Assembly: GCF_018777395.1 (NCBI RefSeq)
Contig: NZ_JAFJYC010000001.1
Coordinates: 2,480,001 to 2,544,000, forward strand
Source: Candidatus Sodalis endolongispinus
GTDB taxonomy: Bacteria > Pseudomonadota > Gammaproteobacteria > Enterobacterales > Enterobacteriaceae
DNA length: 64,000 bases
Direction of reading: 5' to 3'
Positions 18,739-28,975 of this stretch are shown here, one piece after another (position 1 is the first letter of the stretch; the number at the start of each line of letters is the position of its first letter). Below the pieces are notes generated by a model, which was not told where the DNA came from, ran no database searches, and worked only from the letters and a program-made list of their open reading frames with translations. Position numbers and translations under genes: made by a program.

Positions 18739-19122
18739 ATGATTGTATTAACCCAACGCCTTGACCATGCCCACGCCGTTACCGCCAGCGCGACACTGGA
18801 ACTGGACTCGCGGTTAAAAAGCCGTGGGCCATTCCGTCTGGATGACGGACGGGAGGCGGGACTACTGCTGCCCCGTGGCCATTTGCTGCGCGGGGGAGAC
18901 CTGCTCGCCAACGATGACGCCAGCGAAGTCGTGCGCATCATCGCCGCCCCCGAAACCGTTTCCACCGTGATGACCTGCGATGGCCTGCTGTTGGCGCGCG
19001 TTTGTTATCATCTCGGCAATCGCCATGTGCCGTTGCAGATAGCCCCCGGCTGGGCGCGCTATCAGCACGATCATGTGCTGGATGACATGGTGCGTGGCTT
19101 AGGGGCAGAGGTGAGCGTCTAA
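18739..19122 (+). CDS. ureE: Urease nickel chaperone UreE, His-rich tail lost
   Basis: UreE carries nickel to the UreDFG-apoenzyme complex. The 127 residues present include the whole folded core: the N-terminal peptide-binding domain (FRLDDGREAGLLLPRGHLLRGGDLL) and the nickel-binding domain with CYHLGNRHVPLQI and HDHVLDDMVRGLGAEV. TAA at 19120-19122 then ends the gene. The same frame stays open for 26 more codons to TGA at 19201-19203 and would encode APFEPESGAYQSA followed by a tail with alternating His ([11 protein letters not shown]), the usual UreE ending. GAA to TAA is the likely change. In Klebsiella, UreE lacking this tail still activates urease, so function is probably reduced rather than abolished. 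Confidence 0.93.
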   Translation: MIVLTQRLDHAHAVTASATLELDSRLKSRGPFRLDDGREAGLLLPRGHLLRGGDLLANDDASEVVRIIAAPETVSTVMTCDGLLLARVCYHLGNRHVPLQIAPGWARYQHDHVLDDMVRGLGAEVSV

Positions 19123-19180
19123 CAAGCGCCGTTTGAGCCGGAATCCGGCGCCTATCAGAGTGCGCCACACGGCCACGGAC

Positions 19181-19882
19181 ATGGACACGCCCATCACCAC
19201 TGAATTCGCCGATCCCGGCGCGCGTCTGCGCCTGATGCAGTTGATAAGCCCCAGTTTACCGGTGGGAGGCGTCACCTATTCACAGGGGCTGGAGTGGGCG
19301 GTGGAATGCGGCTGGGTGGCTACCCCCGACGCTTTCGCCCGCTGGCAGCAGCAGCTTATCGACTGTCAGCTCAGTTGCCTGGACTTGCCGCTTTTGCAAC
19401 GGTTATATCTTTGCGCGCGGCAGCAGGATGACGCCGGTTTTGCCCGCTGGTCGGCGATGGCGGTAAGCTGTCGGGAGACGCGCGAGCTGCGCCTGGAAGA
19501 GCAACAGCGCGGGCAAGCGCTGGTCAGGTTGATGGCGCAGTGGCCGTCGCTGCCGCTGACGGCGGAGCGACGGCCGGCGCTGGAGCAAAGCGGGCTGGCG
19601 GCGCTGGCCTGGCTGGGGTGGCAATGGCGGATCCCTCTGCAACCGCTGGCGCTCGGCTATGGTTATAGCACGCTGGAAGGTAGCGTGATGGCGGGGCTGA
19701 AGCTGGTGACCTTCGGCCAACAGACGGCGCAGGGGCTGCTGGCGACCCTTGCCGCAACGCTGCCGGCGGCCTGGCAACACGCTACGGCGCTGGACGATGA
19801 GGAGCTGGGCGGCAGTTTTCCGCTACAGGCCATCTCCTCCGCCTGCCATGAAACGCAATACTCACGCCTATTCCGTTCCTGA
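19181..19882 (+). CDS. ureF: Urease accessory protein UreF
   Basis: UreF joins UreD on the apoenzyme and governs UreG GTPase use during nickel insertion. 233 residues, close to the usual 225-230. [26 protein letters not shown] at the N-terminus, [16 protein letters not shown] in the middle and [19 protein letters not shown] near the C-terminus are family blocks. ATG 19181 lies inside the former coding tail of ureE, matching the gene overlap normal for this pair; an upstream in-frame start at 19133 has less support. Appears intact. Confidence 0.92.
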   Translation: MDTPITTEFADPGARLRLMQLISPSLPVGGVTYSQGLEWAVECGWVATPDAFARWQQQLIDCQLSCLDLPLLQRLYLCARQQDDAGFARWSAMAVSCRETRELRLEEQQRGQALVRLMAQWPSLPLTAERRPALEQSGLAALAWLGWQWRIPLQPLALGYGYSTLEGSVMAGLKLVTFGQQTAQGLLATLAATLPAAWQHATALDDEELGGSFPLQAISSACHETQYSRLFRS

Positions 19883-19952
19883 CTGCCCACGCCGACAAGC
19901 CGGCAGTGGCGCGAGACAGGAACGGCAGATTAACTCGAAGCAGGGAGTCATC

Positions 19953-20564
19953 ATGACGAACTACAAACAACCGCTGCGCGTCGGCGGTCCAGTCGGCTCG
20001 GGTAAAACCGCGTTATTGGAAGCTTTATGTAAGGGAATGCGCGATCGCTATCAGTTGGCGGTGGTGACCAACGATATTTATACCAAAGAAGATCAGCGTA
20101 TTTTAACCGAAGCCGGCGCGCTGGAGGCGGAGCGTATTATCGGCGTCGAAATCGGCGGCTGTCCCCATACCGCGATCCGCGAAGATGCCTCGATGAATCT
20201 GGCGGCGGTGGACTCTTTGGCGCGCCGGTTCGGCAATCTGGATATTATCTTTGTGGAAAGCGGCGGCGACAATCTCAGCGCCACCTTCAGTCCCGAACTG
20301 GCAGACCTGACTATTTATGTTATCGATGTGGCGGAGGGGGAGAAAATACCGCGCAAAGGCGGGCCGGGCATCACCCGTTCCGATTTTCTGGTGATCAATA
20401 AAATCGACCTGGCGCCCTATGTGGGCGCCTCGCTGGCGGTGATGGCGAGTGACACCGATCGTATGCGTCCCCAGCGCCCCTGGGCGTTTACCAATTTGAA
20501 AACCGGCGAAGTGCTGGAGGCGATAATCGGGTTTATCGTCAAACACGGGTTGTTGGCGGTATAA
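19953..20564 (+). CDS. ureG: Urease accessory GTPase UreG
   Basis: A 203-residue SIMIBI-class GTPase that powers nickel delivery. The P-loop [14 protein letters not shown] is at residues about 12-25. [15 protein letters not shown], the metal-binding CPH in [48 protein letters not shown] and the guanine-specificity [11 protein letters not shown] follow in order. The ATG at 19953 has GGGAG upstream; the open frame extends further 5' through the ureF end but without family similarity. Last gene of the cluster; no nickel transporter gene follows. Confidence 0.96.
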   Translation: MTNYKQPLRVGGPVGSGKTALLEALCKGMRDRYQLAVVTNDIYTKEDQRILTEAGALEAERIIGVEIGGCPHTAIREDASMNLAAVDSLARRFGNLDIIFVESGGDNLSATFSPELADLTIYVIDVAEGEKIPRKGGPGITRSDFLVINKIDLAPYVGASLAVMASDTDRMRPQRPWAFTNLKTGEVLEAIIGFIVKHGLLAV

Positions 20565-20620
20565 CGTCCGCAGGCCGCTGGCCATGCTACGGCCAAGTGC
20601 TTTTCGCCGCGCCTGTGGGC

Positions 20621-20836
20621 ATGATGTCTGTGCGCCGCAGGCCGTTTGGCGGCCGAGATCTTGGCGCTACGGCCGCTGGTATGATGTCTGTGCGCCGCAG
20701 GCCGTTTGGCGGCCGAGATCTTGGCGCTACGGCCGCTGATATGATGTCTGCGCGCCGCGGGCCGTTTGGCGGCCGAGATCTTGGCGCTACGGCCGCTAGC
20801 ATGATGTCTGTGCGCCGCAGGGCCGTTTGGCGGCCA
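20621..20836. repeat. 60-bp tandem repeat, about 3.6 copies
   Basis: Copies begin at 20621, 20681, 20741 and 20801, each starting ATGATGTCTG and containing GCCGTTTGGCGGCC and GCCGAGATCTTGGC. The first three copies differ at only a few positions; the fourth is partial and has an extra G. A degenerate part-copy (GGCCGCTGGCCATGC...) precedes them directly after the ureG stop. Since 60 is a multiple of three, reading frames stay open on both strands; I regard these frames as spurious. Confidence 0.95.
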
Positions 20837-20958
20837 ATGACCCTTTGTCGCGCCTGCGGGGCCGAGCGGGTCACCCTCGGCGGGCACGGCGCGCAATGCC
20901 GGTTACCATGGGCAGACCGCAACTTCAACCCGCCGCCGACGGTCGGCGGCAGTGGGCC

Positions 20959-22321
20959 TCATGGGTGAAACTGCCGCTGCGCCCAGCGCGCCAAACCAGC
21001 GGTGACAAAGCCGAAATCGTCGTCGCCGACAAGCGGGATCCCCGGCAGGCTATCCGCCATCGCCTGGCGCAGCAACGGCGAACGGGCGCTGCCGCCGCTC
21101 AAGTACACCACATCGGGCCGCGAAGAGCTGTCTTGCGCCAGCACTTCGCTGACCTGATCCAGGATCCGCTGCACGGGCTGCTCGATGGCCTGGGCCAACT
21201 GCGTCGGGTTGAGAGCGGCGCTAAGCCCTTGGCGGATAAAATCCAACGGCGCCCGGACCTGTGGCGCGGCGGAAAGCGCAATCTTGCTCTCCTCCGCGCT
21301 TTTTACTAGCCGGTATCTTAAGCGCTGATGGTAGACTTTCAGCAGCGCGCTGAACACCTATGGCTCGGCCGCATCGCGCAACAATTCCCGCAGCAGCACG
21401 CCATTGGCGCTGCTGTAAAATTCGCTCTGCGCCGGAATATCGTTAATGGCCACCGCTTGCCAAAACGGCAGGGCAGGGAGCGCCAGCCCTTTTTCCGTGG
21501 TGCCGCCCATCCCCAGCAGCGGCATCAACTGCTTAAACGCCAGCATAATATCCAGATCGTTGCCGCCCACCCGGCTCCCGCTGTGTCCCAGCAGGCTGTG
21601 CTGCCGGTCGCGCAGTTCACGCCAGCGCGGGCCCATCAGCAACAGTGAGCAGTCGGTGGTGCCGCCGCCGATATCCACCACCAGCACCCGGCTTTCCGCA
21701 GTCAGGCCGGCTTCAAAATCCAGCACTGCTGCGACCGGCTCATCATATTGAAAGGCCACCTCCTGAAAGCCGGCCCGCTGCGCCGCGCGCTGCAAGATGC
21801 CCTGCGCCTGGCGATTGGCTTCCTCCAGGCCCGCTGCCTTGGAAGTTAATCGGCCGGCCGATCATCGCATGAGTGATCGTGACCTGCATCTGCGCTTCCG
21901 CCTGGCGCTTGATATGGCACATCATGGCGCAGACCAAATCCTCGAACAGGGCGATTTGCTGCGGTTTGAGACCATTGGCGCCGAGAAATGATTTTGGCGA
22001 TTTAACGAAATAGCTGTCTTCGGGATCGGCGATATAGCTGGCCAGCGCCTGCCTGCCGAACTGCAGGCTGTCGTCTTGCTGCGGGATACCCTCTTCGCGG
22101 TTGTGGCGTATCGCCCGCGTAAGCAGCAACTGGTTCTCATCGCTGCCGGTAGGGAGGTGCCAGAAACGATGCAGATATTCGCTGACGGCTTCGCGCGGGG
22201 GGGCGCTAAGCATTGATGCCATAAAGGGCGAGTCGCCCTCCAGCGGCAACAGCCGCGGGGTGTCTTCCGTCATGACCGCTACCGAACAGTTGGCGGTGCC
22301 GTAGTCAAAGCCAATAAACAT
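20959..22321 (-). pseudogene. yegD: Hsp70-like chaperone YegD, frameshift and stop
   Basis: YegD is a DnaK-related protein of about 450 residues with unknown clients. The N-terminal ATPase lobe begins MFIGFDYGTANCSVAVMTEDTP (22321 onward) and continues to HAMIGRPINFQG. There, near 21840, the frame changes and resumes with EPVAAVLDFEAGLTAESRVLVVDIGGGTTDCSLLLM. An in-frame TAG at 21358-21360 then interrupts the protein between LLRDAAEP and VFSALLKVYHQRLRYRLVKSAEESKIAL. The end (VVYLSGGSARSPLLRQAMA) is preserved. Two separate lesions make this a clear pseudogene. Confidence 0.9.
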
Positions 22322-22386
22322 TGCTGCCTCCCATGCCGATGAGGCGGGAGACTTTAGCGCAAAGCGACCGGCGCCACAATCCCGGC

Positions 22387-23133
22387 CTAAATGCCGCCGG
22401 CTAAATCGATAAAACTACCGGTCACGTAAGAGGCCCGTTCCGATAGCAGCCAGGCGATGGCTTCGGCGACCTCCCGCGGCTCTCCGCCGCGGCGCAGTGG
22501 CACCGTCGCTTGCACGCGGGCGATCCGCCCAGGCGCCCCGCCGGCGGCATGCATATCGGTGTCGATAAACCCCGGGCGGACGCCTTTCACGCGGATCCCT
22601 TGACTCGCCACCTCACGGGACAGCCTCACGGTTAGCGTATCCACCGCACCTTTAGAGGCGGCATAGTCGATGTATTCATGAGAGGCGCCAAGACGCGCCG
22701 CGGCCGAGGAGACATTGACAATAGCACCGCCGTTACCGCCGTGGCGCCGCGCCATTCGTTTCACCGCTTCACGCGCGCACAGCAGCGTACCGGTGACATT
22801 GATCGTGAGAATATGGTTGACCCGGGCGGCATCCATCTGTTCGATAGCCGATTGCGGCAATAATATGCCGGCATTGTTCACCAAACCGCTTATCGGTGGC
22901 AGACGGCTATCCAGCTCGGCGAAAAGCGCCTGCACGCTTGACTCATTGGCGATATCCACCTGTAGCGCCAGCGCCTTGCCGCCCTGCAGCTGGATTTCCT
23001 CCACCACCCGCTCGGCTTGCTCCCGGCGCGACAAATAGCTCAGGCAAACCCAATGGCCTTCGGCGGCCAGCTGTAGGGCGGTGGCGCGACCGATGCCGCG
23101 CGACCCGCCGGTAATCAGCGTCACTTTTTCCAT
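22387..23133 (-). CDS. ygfF: SDR family oxidoreductase, YgfF-like
   Basis: A 248-residue short-chain dehydrogenase. The Rossmann cofactor motif TGGSRGIG is at residues about 8-15, NNAG at about 87-90, the catalytic Ser in NVSSAAARLG, and the YxxxK pair in YAASKGAVDTL (about 160-164). The C-terminus RPGFIDTDMHAAGGAPGRI and ASYVTGSFIDLAGG closely follows E. coli YgfF. The substrate is unknown; by family it is an NAD(P)-dependent reductase of the sugar- or ketoacyl-type. Intact. Confidence 0.88.
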   Translation of the reverse strand: MEKVTLITGGSRGIGRATALQLAAEGHWVCLSYLSRREQAERVVEEIQLQGGKALALQVDIANESSVQALFAELDSRLPPISGLVNNAGILLPQSAIEQMDAARVNHILTINVTGTLLCAREAVKRMARRHGGNGGAIVNVSSAAARLGASHEYIDYAASKGAVDTLTVRLSREVASQGIRVKGVRPGFIDTDMHAAGGAPGRIARVQATVPLRRGGEPREVAEAIAWLLSERASYVTGSFIDLAGGI

Positions 23134-23213
23134 ACCACATTCCTTTCAATGGGACTGACCACGGTTACGGCCGGCGGATGGTCTCTATGGCCAGCACGGC
23201 GCGCCTCGGCGGT

Positions 23214-24649
23214 TTAATGCACCAGAAATAGCGTTGCCAAACCGAGAAAAATAAAGAAGCCGCCGGTATCGGTAATGGCGGTAATCATGACGCTCGAACC
23301 TACCGCCGGATCGCGGCCGATACGGATCATCAACAGCGGGATTAAGACGCCCATCAGCGCCGCCAGCAGCAAATTTAGCAGCATCGCCAGCATCATCACG
23401 CCGCCGAGGCCGGCTTCGCCATATAAAAGCCAGGTGACGACGCCCATAATACCGCCCCAGACCAGGCCATTAATGACCGCTACCCACAGCTCGCGCAGAA
23501 TGAGAAAGCCGGCGTTACCCTTTTCCAACTGATGCAGTGCCGCCGCGCGGACAATCATGGTGATGGTCTGATTACCGGTATTGCCGCCGATGCCGGCGAC
23601 GATGGGCATCAGCGCCGCCAGCGACACCAGTTGGGCGATGGTGCCGTCAAACAGGCCGATGACGCGCGAGGCGATGAATGCGGTGCAAAGATTTAACGCC
23701 AGCCAGGTCCAGCGGGTGCGCACCGCTTTACGTACCGGCGCGAAAATGTCCTCCTGCGGACTTATCCCCCCAGACCGCGCAGGTTGCTATCGCTCTCTTC
23801 AAAATAGACGTCAACCATGTGTTCAATGCTTAACCGGCCCATCAGCTTGCCTTTGCTGTCGATAACCGGCGCGGTTATCATATCGTAGCGTTCAAAGGCA
23901 CCGGCGGCTTCTTCCGCCCGATCATCAGGATGGAACGTGGTCGGATGGGCGTCCATCACCTCACTTACCCGCCGGTGCAGCGGATTAAGCAGCAGCGCGG
24001 ACAGCGTCAATTCACCGACCAGCGTGTTATGACGGTCGACAACGAAGAGCTTATCGCTGTTCTCAGGCAGCTTTTTGCGCCATCGCAGCCAGCGCTGAAC
24101 CGTGGTCAATGTAACGTCGGGCCGCACCGTCGCCAACTCGAAATCCATGTGGTGACCGACGCTTTCGCGATCGAAATGCATCATTTCACGCACCTGGGCG
24201 CGGCGTTGCGGTTCGAGAGCGGTCAGCATCCGTCCGACCAGATCCCGCGGCAAGTAACGGGCCAGATAGGCCTGTTCGTCCACATCCAGCGGGCTGATGG
24301 CGTGAAGAATATCGCGGTTGGACATCTCGGCGATAAGGCTTTCCCAGACGTTCTCCGACACCTCCACCAGAGTTTTGCCGCGCTTATTGTTGTCTACCAG
24401 CCGCCACAGCGCCAGGCGCTCGTCGTGGGGCAGGCTTTCCAACAAGTCCGCAAGATCCGCGGCGTGAAGCTGGCGCACAATCGCCACCAGTTCGGCGGTT
24501 TGATCTAGTAGAGGACGGTTATCGCCGACCGGATCGCGCGTGGGACGGTTGAGGATACTGTCGATGAGCGGCCGGTTAGCCAGTAAAACGCTTAACGTTT
24601 GGCGCCGCAGTTCGGCGAGTTGCGGGGCCTGATGTTTTACGGCTGGCAT
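23214..24649 (-). pseudogene. mgtE: Mg2+ transporter MgtE, one frameshift in a G run
   Basis: MgtE is a homodimeric magnesium channel. The cytoplasmic N and CBS domains are encoded at 24649-23762 (LLESLPHDERLALWRLV, LARYLPRDLVGRML, then CBS pieces GELTLSALLLNPLHRRVSEVMDAHPTTF and DMITAPVIDSKGKLMGRLSIEHM). The membrane domain is in another frame at 23723-23214 (VAGIGGNTGNQT, PLLMIRIGRDPAVGSSVMITAITDTGGFFIFLGLATLFL). On the coding strand the frame breaks at GGTCTGGGGGGATAAG: six G residues (23766-23771) where seven would keep the expected LRGLGGISPQEDIF reading. A one-base loss in a homopolymer is the only defect seen. Confidence 0.88.
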
Positions 24650-24766
24650 GATTTCACTGTTCCCTTCCGGCTACCCGGACGATAAAAATGGACGCACACT
24701 GATTAAAGATAGCGTAAGCCTGTCAAAAGACGGTGAATTTGGCGTGGTTGACCCCTTACAGAGCAG

Positions 24767-24949
24767 TCAGGGCTTATCAGGCGGCGGCGTGGTTTTGACC
24801 GTCTGTTCCGTCGGTGTGACGCGTTTATTTTGGTGATGGTGCCAGGCGCCCACCGTGGCATAGAGCAGACGGCCCAAGAGAATGATAAAACTGATAAGCA
24901 ATATCCAGCGGGTCATCCTCCCGGTGGTGGGTCGTCTTCGCATGCGCAA
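24767..24949 (-). CDS. yfgG: DUF2633 membrane protein YfgG
   Basis: A 60-residue single-span inner-membrane protein. MTRWILLISFIILLGRLLYATVGAWHHHQNKR matches E. coli YfgG (LLISFIFF.GR..YS.VGAW.HHQ), followed by a Thr/Pro-rich tail. In E. coli yfgG follows ppk-ppx-yfgF; here it lies just downstream of ppx, but yfgF is missing. YfgG has been linked to tolerance of metal stress in E. coli, without a known mechanism. ATG at 24949 is used; an internal ATG (MTRW) is also possible. Confidence 0.82.
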   Translation of the reverse strand: MRMRRRPTTGRMTRWILLISFIILLGRLLYATVGAWHHHQNKRVTPTEQTVKTTPPPDKP

Positions 24950-25170
24950 TGCCGCTTTTAAAAGGTGGGCCTCTAACGGACGGAGGCAGGAACGGGTCGA
25001 TGGGCCGATTGTAGAGCATAAGCCGGCGCCGTTTCAAGGACGCCACCGCGTGGCGACCCCCATCGGGCCAGCGTAACGAGCCTACGCCCGGCCCCTGCCA
25101 CGACGGTTGCGCCGAGCCACGCGCAAACGTTAAGGCCTGCCGGAACGCCCACGCCTTTGTGTCCGCCGAC

Positions 25171-26719
25171 TCACGACGGTGAAACCGCGTTAGCGACGGC
25201 GGCGGGCTCGGCCTCTTGCTCGGCCTCTTGCACCCGTAAACACCAGCCGGGAATATCCGCCCAGTAGGCCTGCTCGCGCTCCAAATCCAGCTGCACCAGG
25301 TTATTTTGCGCAAAAAAGCCGGTGGGAAACGTCAACGTCCAGTGATTGACGTCGGTGGTAAGCTGCACCGCTACCGGGGACGTCGCCTGACGCTGATTAT
25401 TAAGCAGCACGCCCAGGCGCAGCAATTGCAAACAAGGCAAGAAATGCTTTTTCCTGAACAGGTTAAAGCGGGGAAGATCGTCTATTTTTATGGCTTTGCG
25501 ATGATAGCGCACCAGCGTCGCCAGCAGTAATTGCTGCTCTTGATTGAAACCGGGCATATTGGTCTGCTGCAAAATATAGGCCGAATGGCGCTGCATACCG
25601 CTGTGGTTAATGCCCAGTCCCACCTCGTGCAACTGAGCGGCCCATTTCAGCATCTCCGCGAGTTGTGGCTGCTCGAGATCGGCGTTTTGCGCCTGCCATT
25701 GCTGATACAGGGCGCCGGTGGTGTCCCATACCCGCCGGGCCTGATCGCGGTCGATGTTATAGTGCTCCTCCAGGCTTTTCGCGGTGCGCATGCGGATATC
25801 CTGATGGCGAAACCGGCCTTCCATTTCATACAGCACGCCTTCGCGCAGGGCGCAGTCCGAAAGCTTAAGCTCCTTGATGGCCAGTGCGTCCATCACGCCG
25901 CACAAATACCGCTTTGCGCTCCTCGGACAAGCCCGGCAGGCTAAGGGCGGTAAAGTGAGTGAATTGAAGCACCTGTTTACGCAGCGTATCCAGCCGCTCG
26001 GGCGTGATTAAACCGTCTTTGTCGCCCATTTTGGTCAAGACTTCGCAGGCCGCTTTAAAGGTGCCGGAAGCGCCGAGCGCCACCTGCCAGCCCATAATGC
26101 GGTATTGCCAGGCCAGCGTTTCAAGTTTCTGCGCCGCCGCCAGCCGCGCCCGGCGTAAATTGGCCGGACTTATCTCACCGTCGGGGAAAAACAAATGGCC
26201 AAAGCTGATGCAGCCCATACGACGGCTTTCCACCAGCAGCGGCTCGAAGTTTTCGCCGATAACCAGCCCAGTAGAGCCGCCGCCGATATCGATAACCAGC
26301 TTGCGGCCCTTTTCTGCCTGGGTGTGTTCGACGCCCATAAAAATCAGGCGCGCCTCTTCATGACCGGAAATAATTTCAATCGGGTAGGGGATCACCGTCG
26401 CCGCCCGATCGAGAAAGGTCTGCGCGTTAACCGCTTCCCGTAGAGCATGGGTGCCAACGATCATCACCCGCAGCGGCGAAAAGCCCTGCAGGCGCTCGGC
26501 GAAAAGGGCAAGGCAGCTCAGGCCGCGTTCCATGGCCTCGTCGCTCAGGCGGTGATCTGCATCAAGGCCGTCGGCCAGATGTACACGTTGCTTCAGGCGG
26601 CTCAGTACCTGCATGGCGCCGTTGACCACGCGCGCAACCACCATATGGAAACTGTTAGAGCCAAGGTCGATGGCGGCGAATTCTTCCGGCCTGGCAGTGG
26701 TCGTCGATGTTATGGGCAT
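25171..26719 (-). pseudogene. ppx: Exopolyphosphatase Ppx, frameshifted by small deletion
   Basis: Ppx removes phosphate from polyphosphate ends and hydrolyses pppGpp. The N-terminal ASKHA domain is encoded at 26719-25865 ([50 protein letters not shown], in which the usual Glu after ST is Gly). The C-terminal domain is in another frame at 25905-25171 ([52 protein letters not shown]). At the junction SEERKAVFV is followed directly by CGVMDALA, so the PGLAIL block is gone. A deletion of about 20 bases between two short TTTGTG-like repeats would explain this. The STE to STG change near the catalytic site is a second sign of decay. Confidence 0.9.
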
Positions 26720-28791
26720 AATGAGTCCTGCTCTCCGGCGTTTTCCAGTTGCTTAATGTAATCATAAATGGCTATTTGTGCGCGCACTTTGCGGCGGTTG
26801 TCGCGTGGGACATAATAGTTGTTCAGGTCGGCATCGATATATCGGGCTTTAACGGTATCGATGAACAGCAGCGCCAGAATATCCATCACCTGCTGTTTTA
26901 AGCGTGGATCCAGCAGCGCTACCCCTACCTCGATACGGTAATCAATGTTGCGGGTCATCCAGTCGGCGGAAGAGAGAAACACCTTTTTATCACCGCCGTT
27001 CTCAAACACATAGACCCGATCTTGCTCCAGGAAACGGTCGACGATGCTGATCACTTGGATATTATTGCTGATGCCCGGCAAATCCGGGGTTAACGAACAC
27101 ATACCGCGCACCAGGATGCGGATATTCACCCCCACGCCGGAAGCGGCATAGAGACGATCAATTAACCATTGATCCACCAGATTGTTCACCTTGAGGGTAA
27201 TTTCTGCCGTTTTGCACGCCTGCGCATTCGCAATCTCCTGATCGATCATTTGATACAGCATATGCCGCGAGTTTTGCGGCGACACCATCAGGTAATCGAA
27301 CCTGACCGGGCGGTATGGGTTTTCAATAAAATTAAACACCCGCCGCACTTCATTGGTGATGCGTGCATCGGACGTCAACAAGGAATAATCGGTATACAGG
27401 CGGGCGGTTTTCTCGTTGAAGTTGCCGGTGCCGATATGCGCGTAGCGCACGATATCGTCGCCCTCGCGGCGGGAAATCAGAAACAGCTTGGCGTGTATTT
27501 TCAGCCCCGGCGCCGAGAAAATAACGTGAACGCCGGCCTCGGTAAGCCGCTTGGCCCAATGAATATTGGCCTCTTCGTCAAAGCGGGCCTGCAGCTCCAC
27601 CACCACGGTCACTTTTTTTCCGTTATGCGCCGCGTGGATCATCGCGTCGATAATATGCGAGTCCTTGGCGACGCGGTAAATATTGATCTTGACCGACAGC
27701 ACATTGGGATCGAATGACGCCTGTCGCAGCAGTTCCAGCACGTGGCTGAAAGTGTGGTAAGGAAAGTAGAGCAGAACATCATGATGGCGAATAGCGTCGA
27801 ACGCATTGCGGAATTTATCGAACCACACATGGCGTAATCGCGGCAGCGGGCGATTGACCATATTGGCTTTGCCGACATTGGGGAAGCTGATAAAGTTCTT
27901 GAAATTATGATAGCGCCCGCCGGGGATAACCGAATCATAGGATGAAATGCCGAGCTTAGTTTTAAGCGGCTCCACCATCGCATTAGGCATATCCCGCTGA
28001 TAAACGAAACGGACCGGCTCTGCGGTCAGCCGCTGCTTCAGGCTGGAAGACATCAGCTCCAGCAGACTGGATTCCATTTCGGTGACCAGATCGTACTCTG
28101 CATCGCGCGTCATTTTCATCGAATAGGTGTTGAGCACGTCATAATCGAAGAAACCGGTGAAAATATCATCCAGGCAATAGCGCAGGATGTTGTCCAGCAG
28201 AATCATTGGCCGACGGCGGCGGGGGGATTCCGCCGGCAGATTGATAAAGCGCGGCACCTTATCAGAAGGAATTTCCAGAAGGGCATAGCGCAGCGTCTGC
28301 CCTTGGATAATTTCCACCGCCAGATAGGTGTAATCATCTTTTAAGAACCGCACCAGATTGGTATCGTGCTGTATCAGAATCGGGGTAATATGCTGGCGCA
28401 GCTGTTGTTTAAAGTATTGACGCAGCCAATCCTGCTGGCGCGGAGACAGTTGCCGTTCGTTGATGAGGAAAATCTGGTTGCGCGCCATCTCAAGCAACAG
28501 GTCGTTGTAAAGATTATCGAATTCCTGCTCGGCGTTGAGCACTTTGGCCTGGATACGATTAAGCAGATGGCGTGAGGCGCCTCGGGTACCCTGTTCTTCG
28601 CTTATCAAAATACGCCGTTTCAGCTCGGCAAAACGGACCTTATAAAATTCATCCAGATTATTGGAATAAATGCCCAGAAATCGCATGCGTTCAATGAGCG
28701 GGTTGCTTTTGTCGGCGGCTTCCTGCAAAACCCGTTCATTGAAAGACAACCAGCTTAATTCTTTCTCTATATAGAGCTTTTTCTGAACCAT
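26710..28791 (-). CDS. ppk: Polyphosphate kinase
   Basis: Ppk1 polymerises inorganic polyphosphate from ATP at the membrane. About 693 residues, near the E. coli length of 688. The N domain starts [27 protein letters not shown]. The PLD-like catalytic domains carry the phospho-accepting His in [25 protein letters not shown] and the partner HAKLFLIS His. [27 protein letters not shown] closes the active site. ATG 28791 is preferred because GGAG lies 5 bases upstream; GTG 28797 is in frame. Two residues are missing in [10 protein letters not shown] compared with E. coli. The 3' end overlaps ppx by 10 bases, as in E. coli. Intact, unlike ppx. Confidence 0.95.
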   Translation of the reverse strand: MVQKKLYIEKELSWLSFNERVLQEAADKSNPLIERMRFLGIYSNNLDEFYKVRFAELKRRILISEEQGTRGASRHLLNRIQAKVLNAEQEFDNLYNDLLLEMARNQIFLINERQLSPRQQDWLRQYFKQQLRQHITPILIQHDTNLVRFLKDDYTYLAVEIIQGQTLRYALLEIPSDKVPRFINLPAESPRRRRPMILLDNILRYCLDDIFTGFFDYDVLNTYSMKMTRDAEYDLVTEMESSLLELMSSSLKQRLTAEPVRFVYQRDMPNAMVEPLKTKLGISSYDSVIPGGRYHNFKNFISFPNVGKANMVNRPLPRLRHVWFDKFRNAFDAIRHHDVLLYFPYHTFSHVLELLRQASFDPNVLSVKINIYRVAKDSHIIDAMIHAAHNGKKVTVVVELQARFDEEANIHWAKRLTEAGVHVIFSAPGLKIHAKLFLISRREGDDIVRYAHIGTGNFNEKTARLYTDYSLLTSDARITNEVRRVFNFIENPYRPVRFDYLMVSPQNSRHMLYQMIDQEIANAQACKTAEITLKVNNLVDQWLIDRLYAASGVGVNIRILVRGMCSLTPDLPGISNNIQVISIVDRFLEQDRVYVFENGGDKKVFLSSADWMTRNIDYRIEVGVALLDPRLKQQVMDILALLFIDTVKARYIDADLNNYYVPRDNRRKVRAQIAIYDYIKQLENAGEQDSLCP

Positions 28792-28975
28792 TTCCACTCC
28801 ATTGATCTGTTCAGGAAGGGAAAATCCTGCGTTAAGCTATTATCGTCTCCCGGACGGCAAAGTCCAACATAACCCACAAACGCCGGCCGAACATTGTTAT
28901 CTTATTTTATTACAGGCAACATGGGCTTTTCCCATTGTTTGGACCATCCATCTGGTCGCTGGCTAACCGAGGACT

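Noticed and set aside
20417..20968. Long open frames on both strands across the 60-bp repeats, giving 20-residue periodic proteins
   Set aside because: The repeat unit is a multiple of three, so any stop-free unit stays open; there is no ribosome site, no match to known proteins, and both strands are open equally.
24825..25313. A 162-codon minus-strand frame overlapping yfgG and the ppx end, considered as a yfgF remnant
   Set aside because: No GGDEF/EAL features; it is out of frame with yfgG and ppx, both of which are recognisable.
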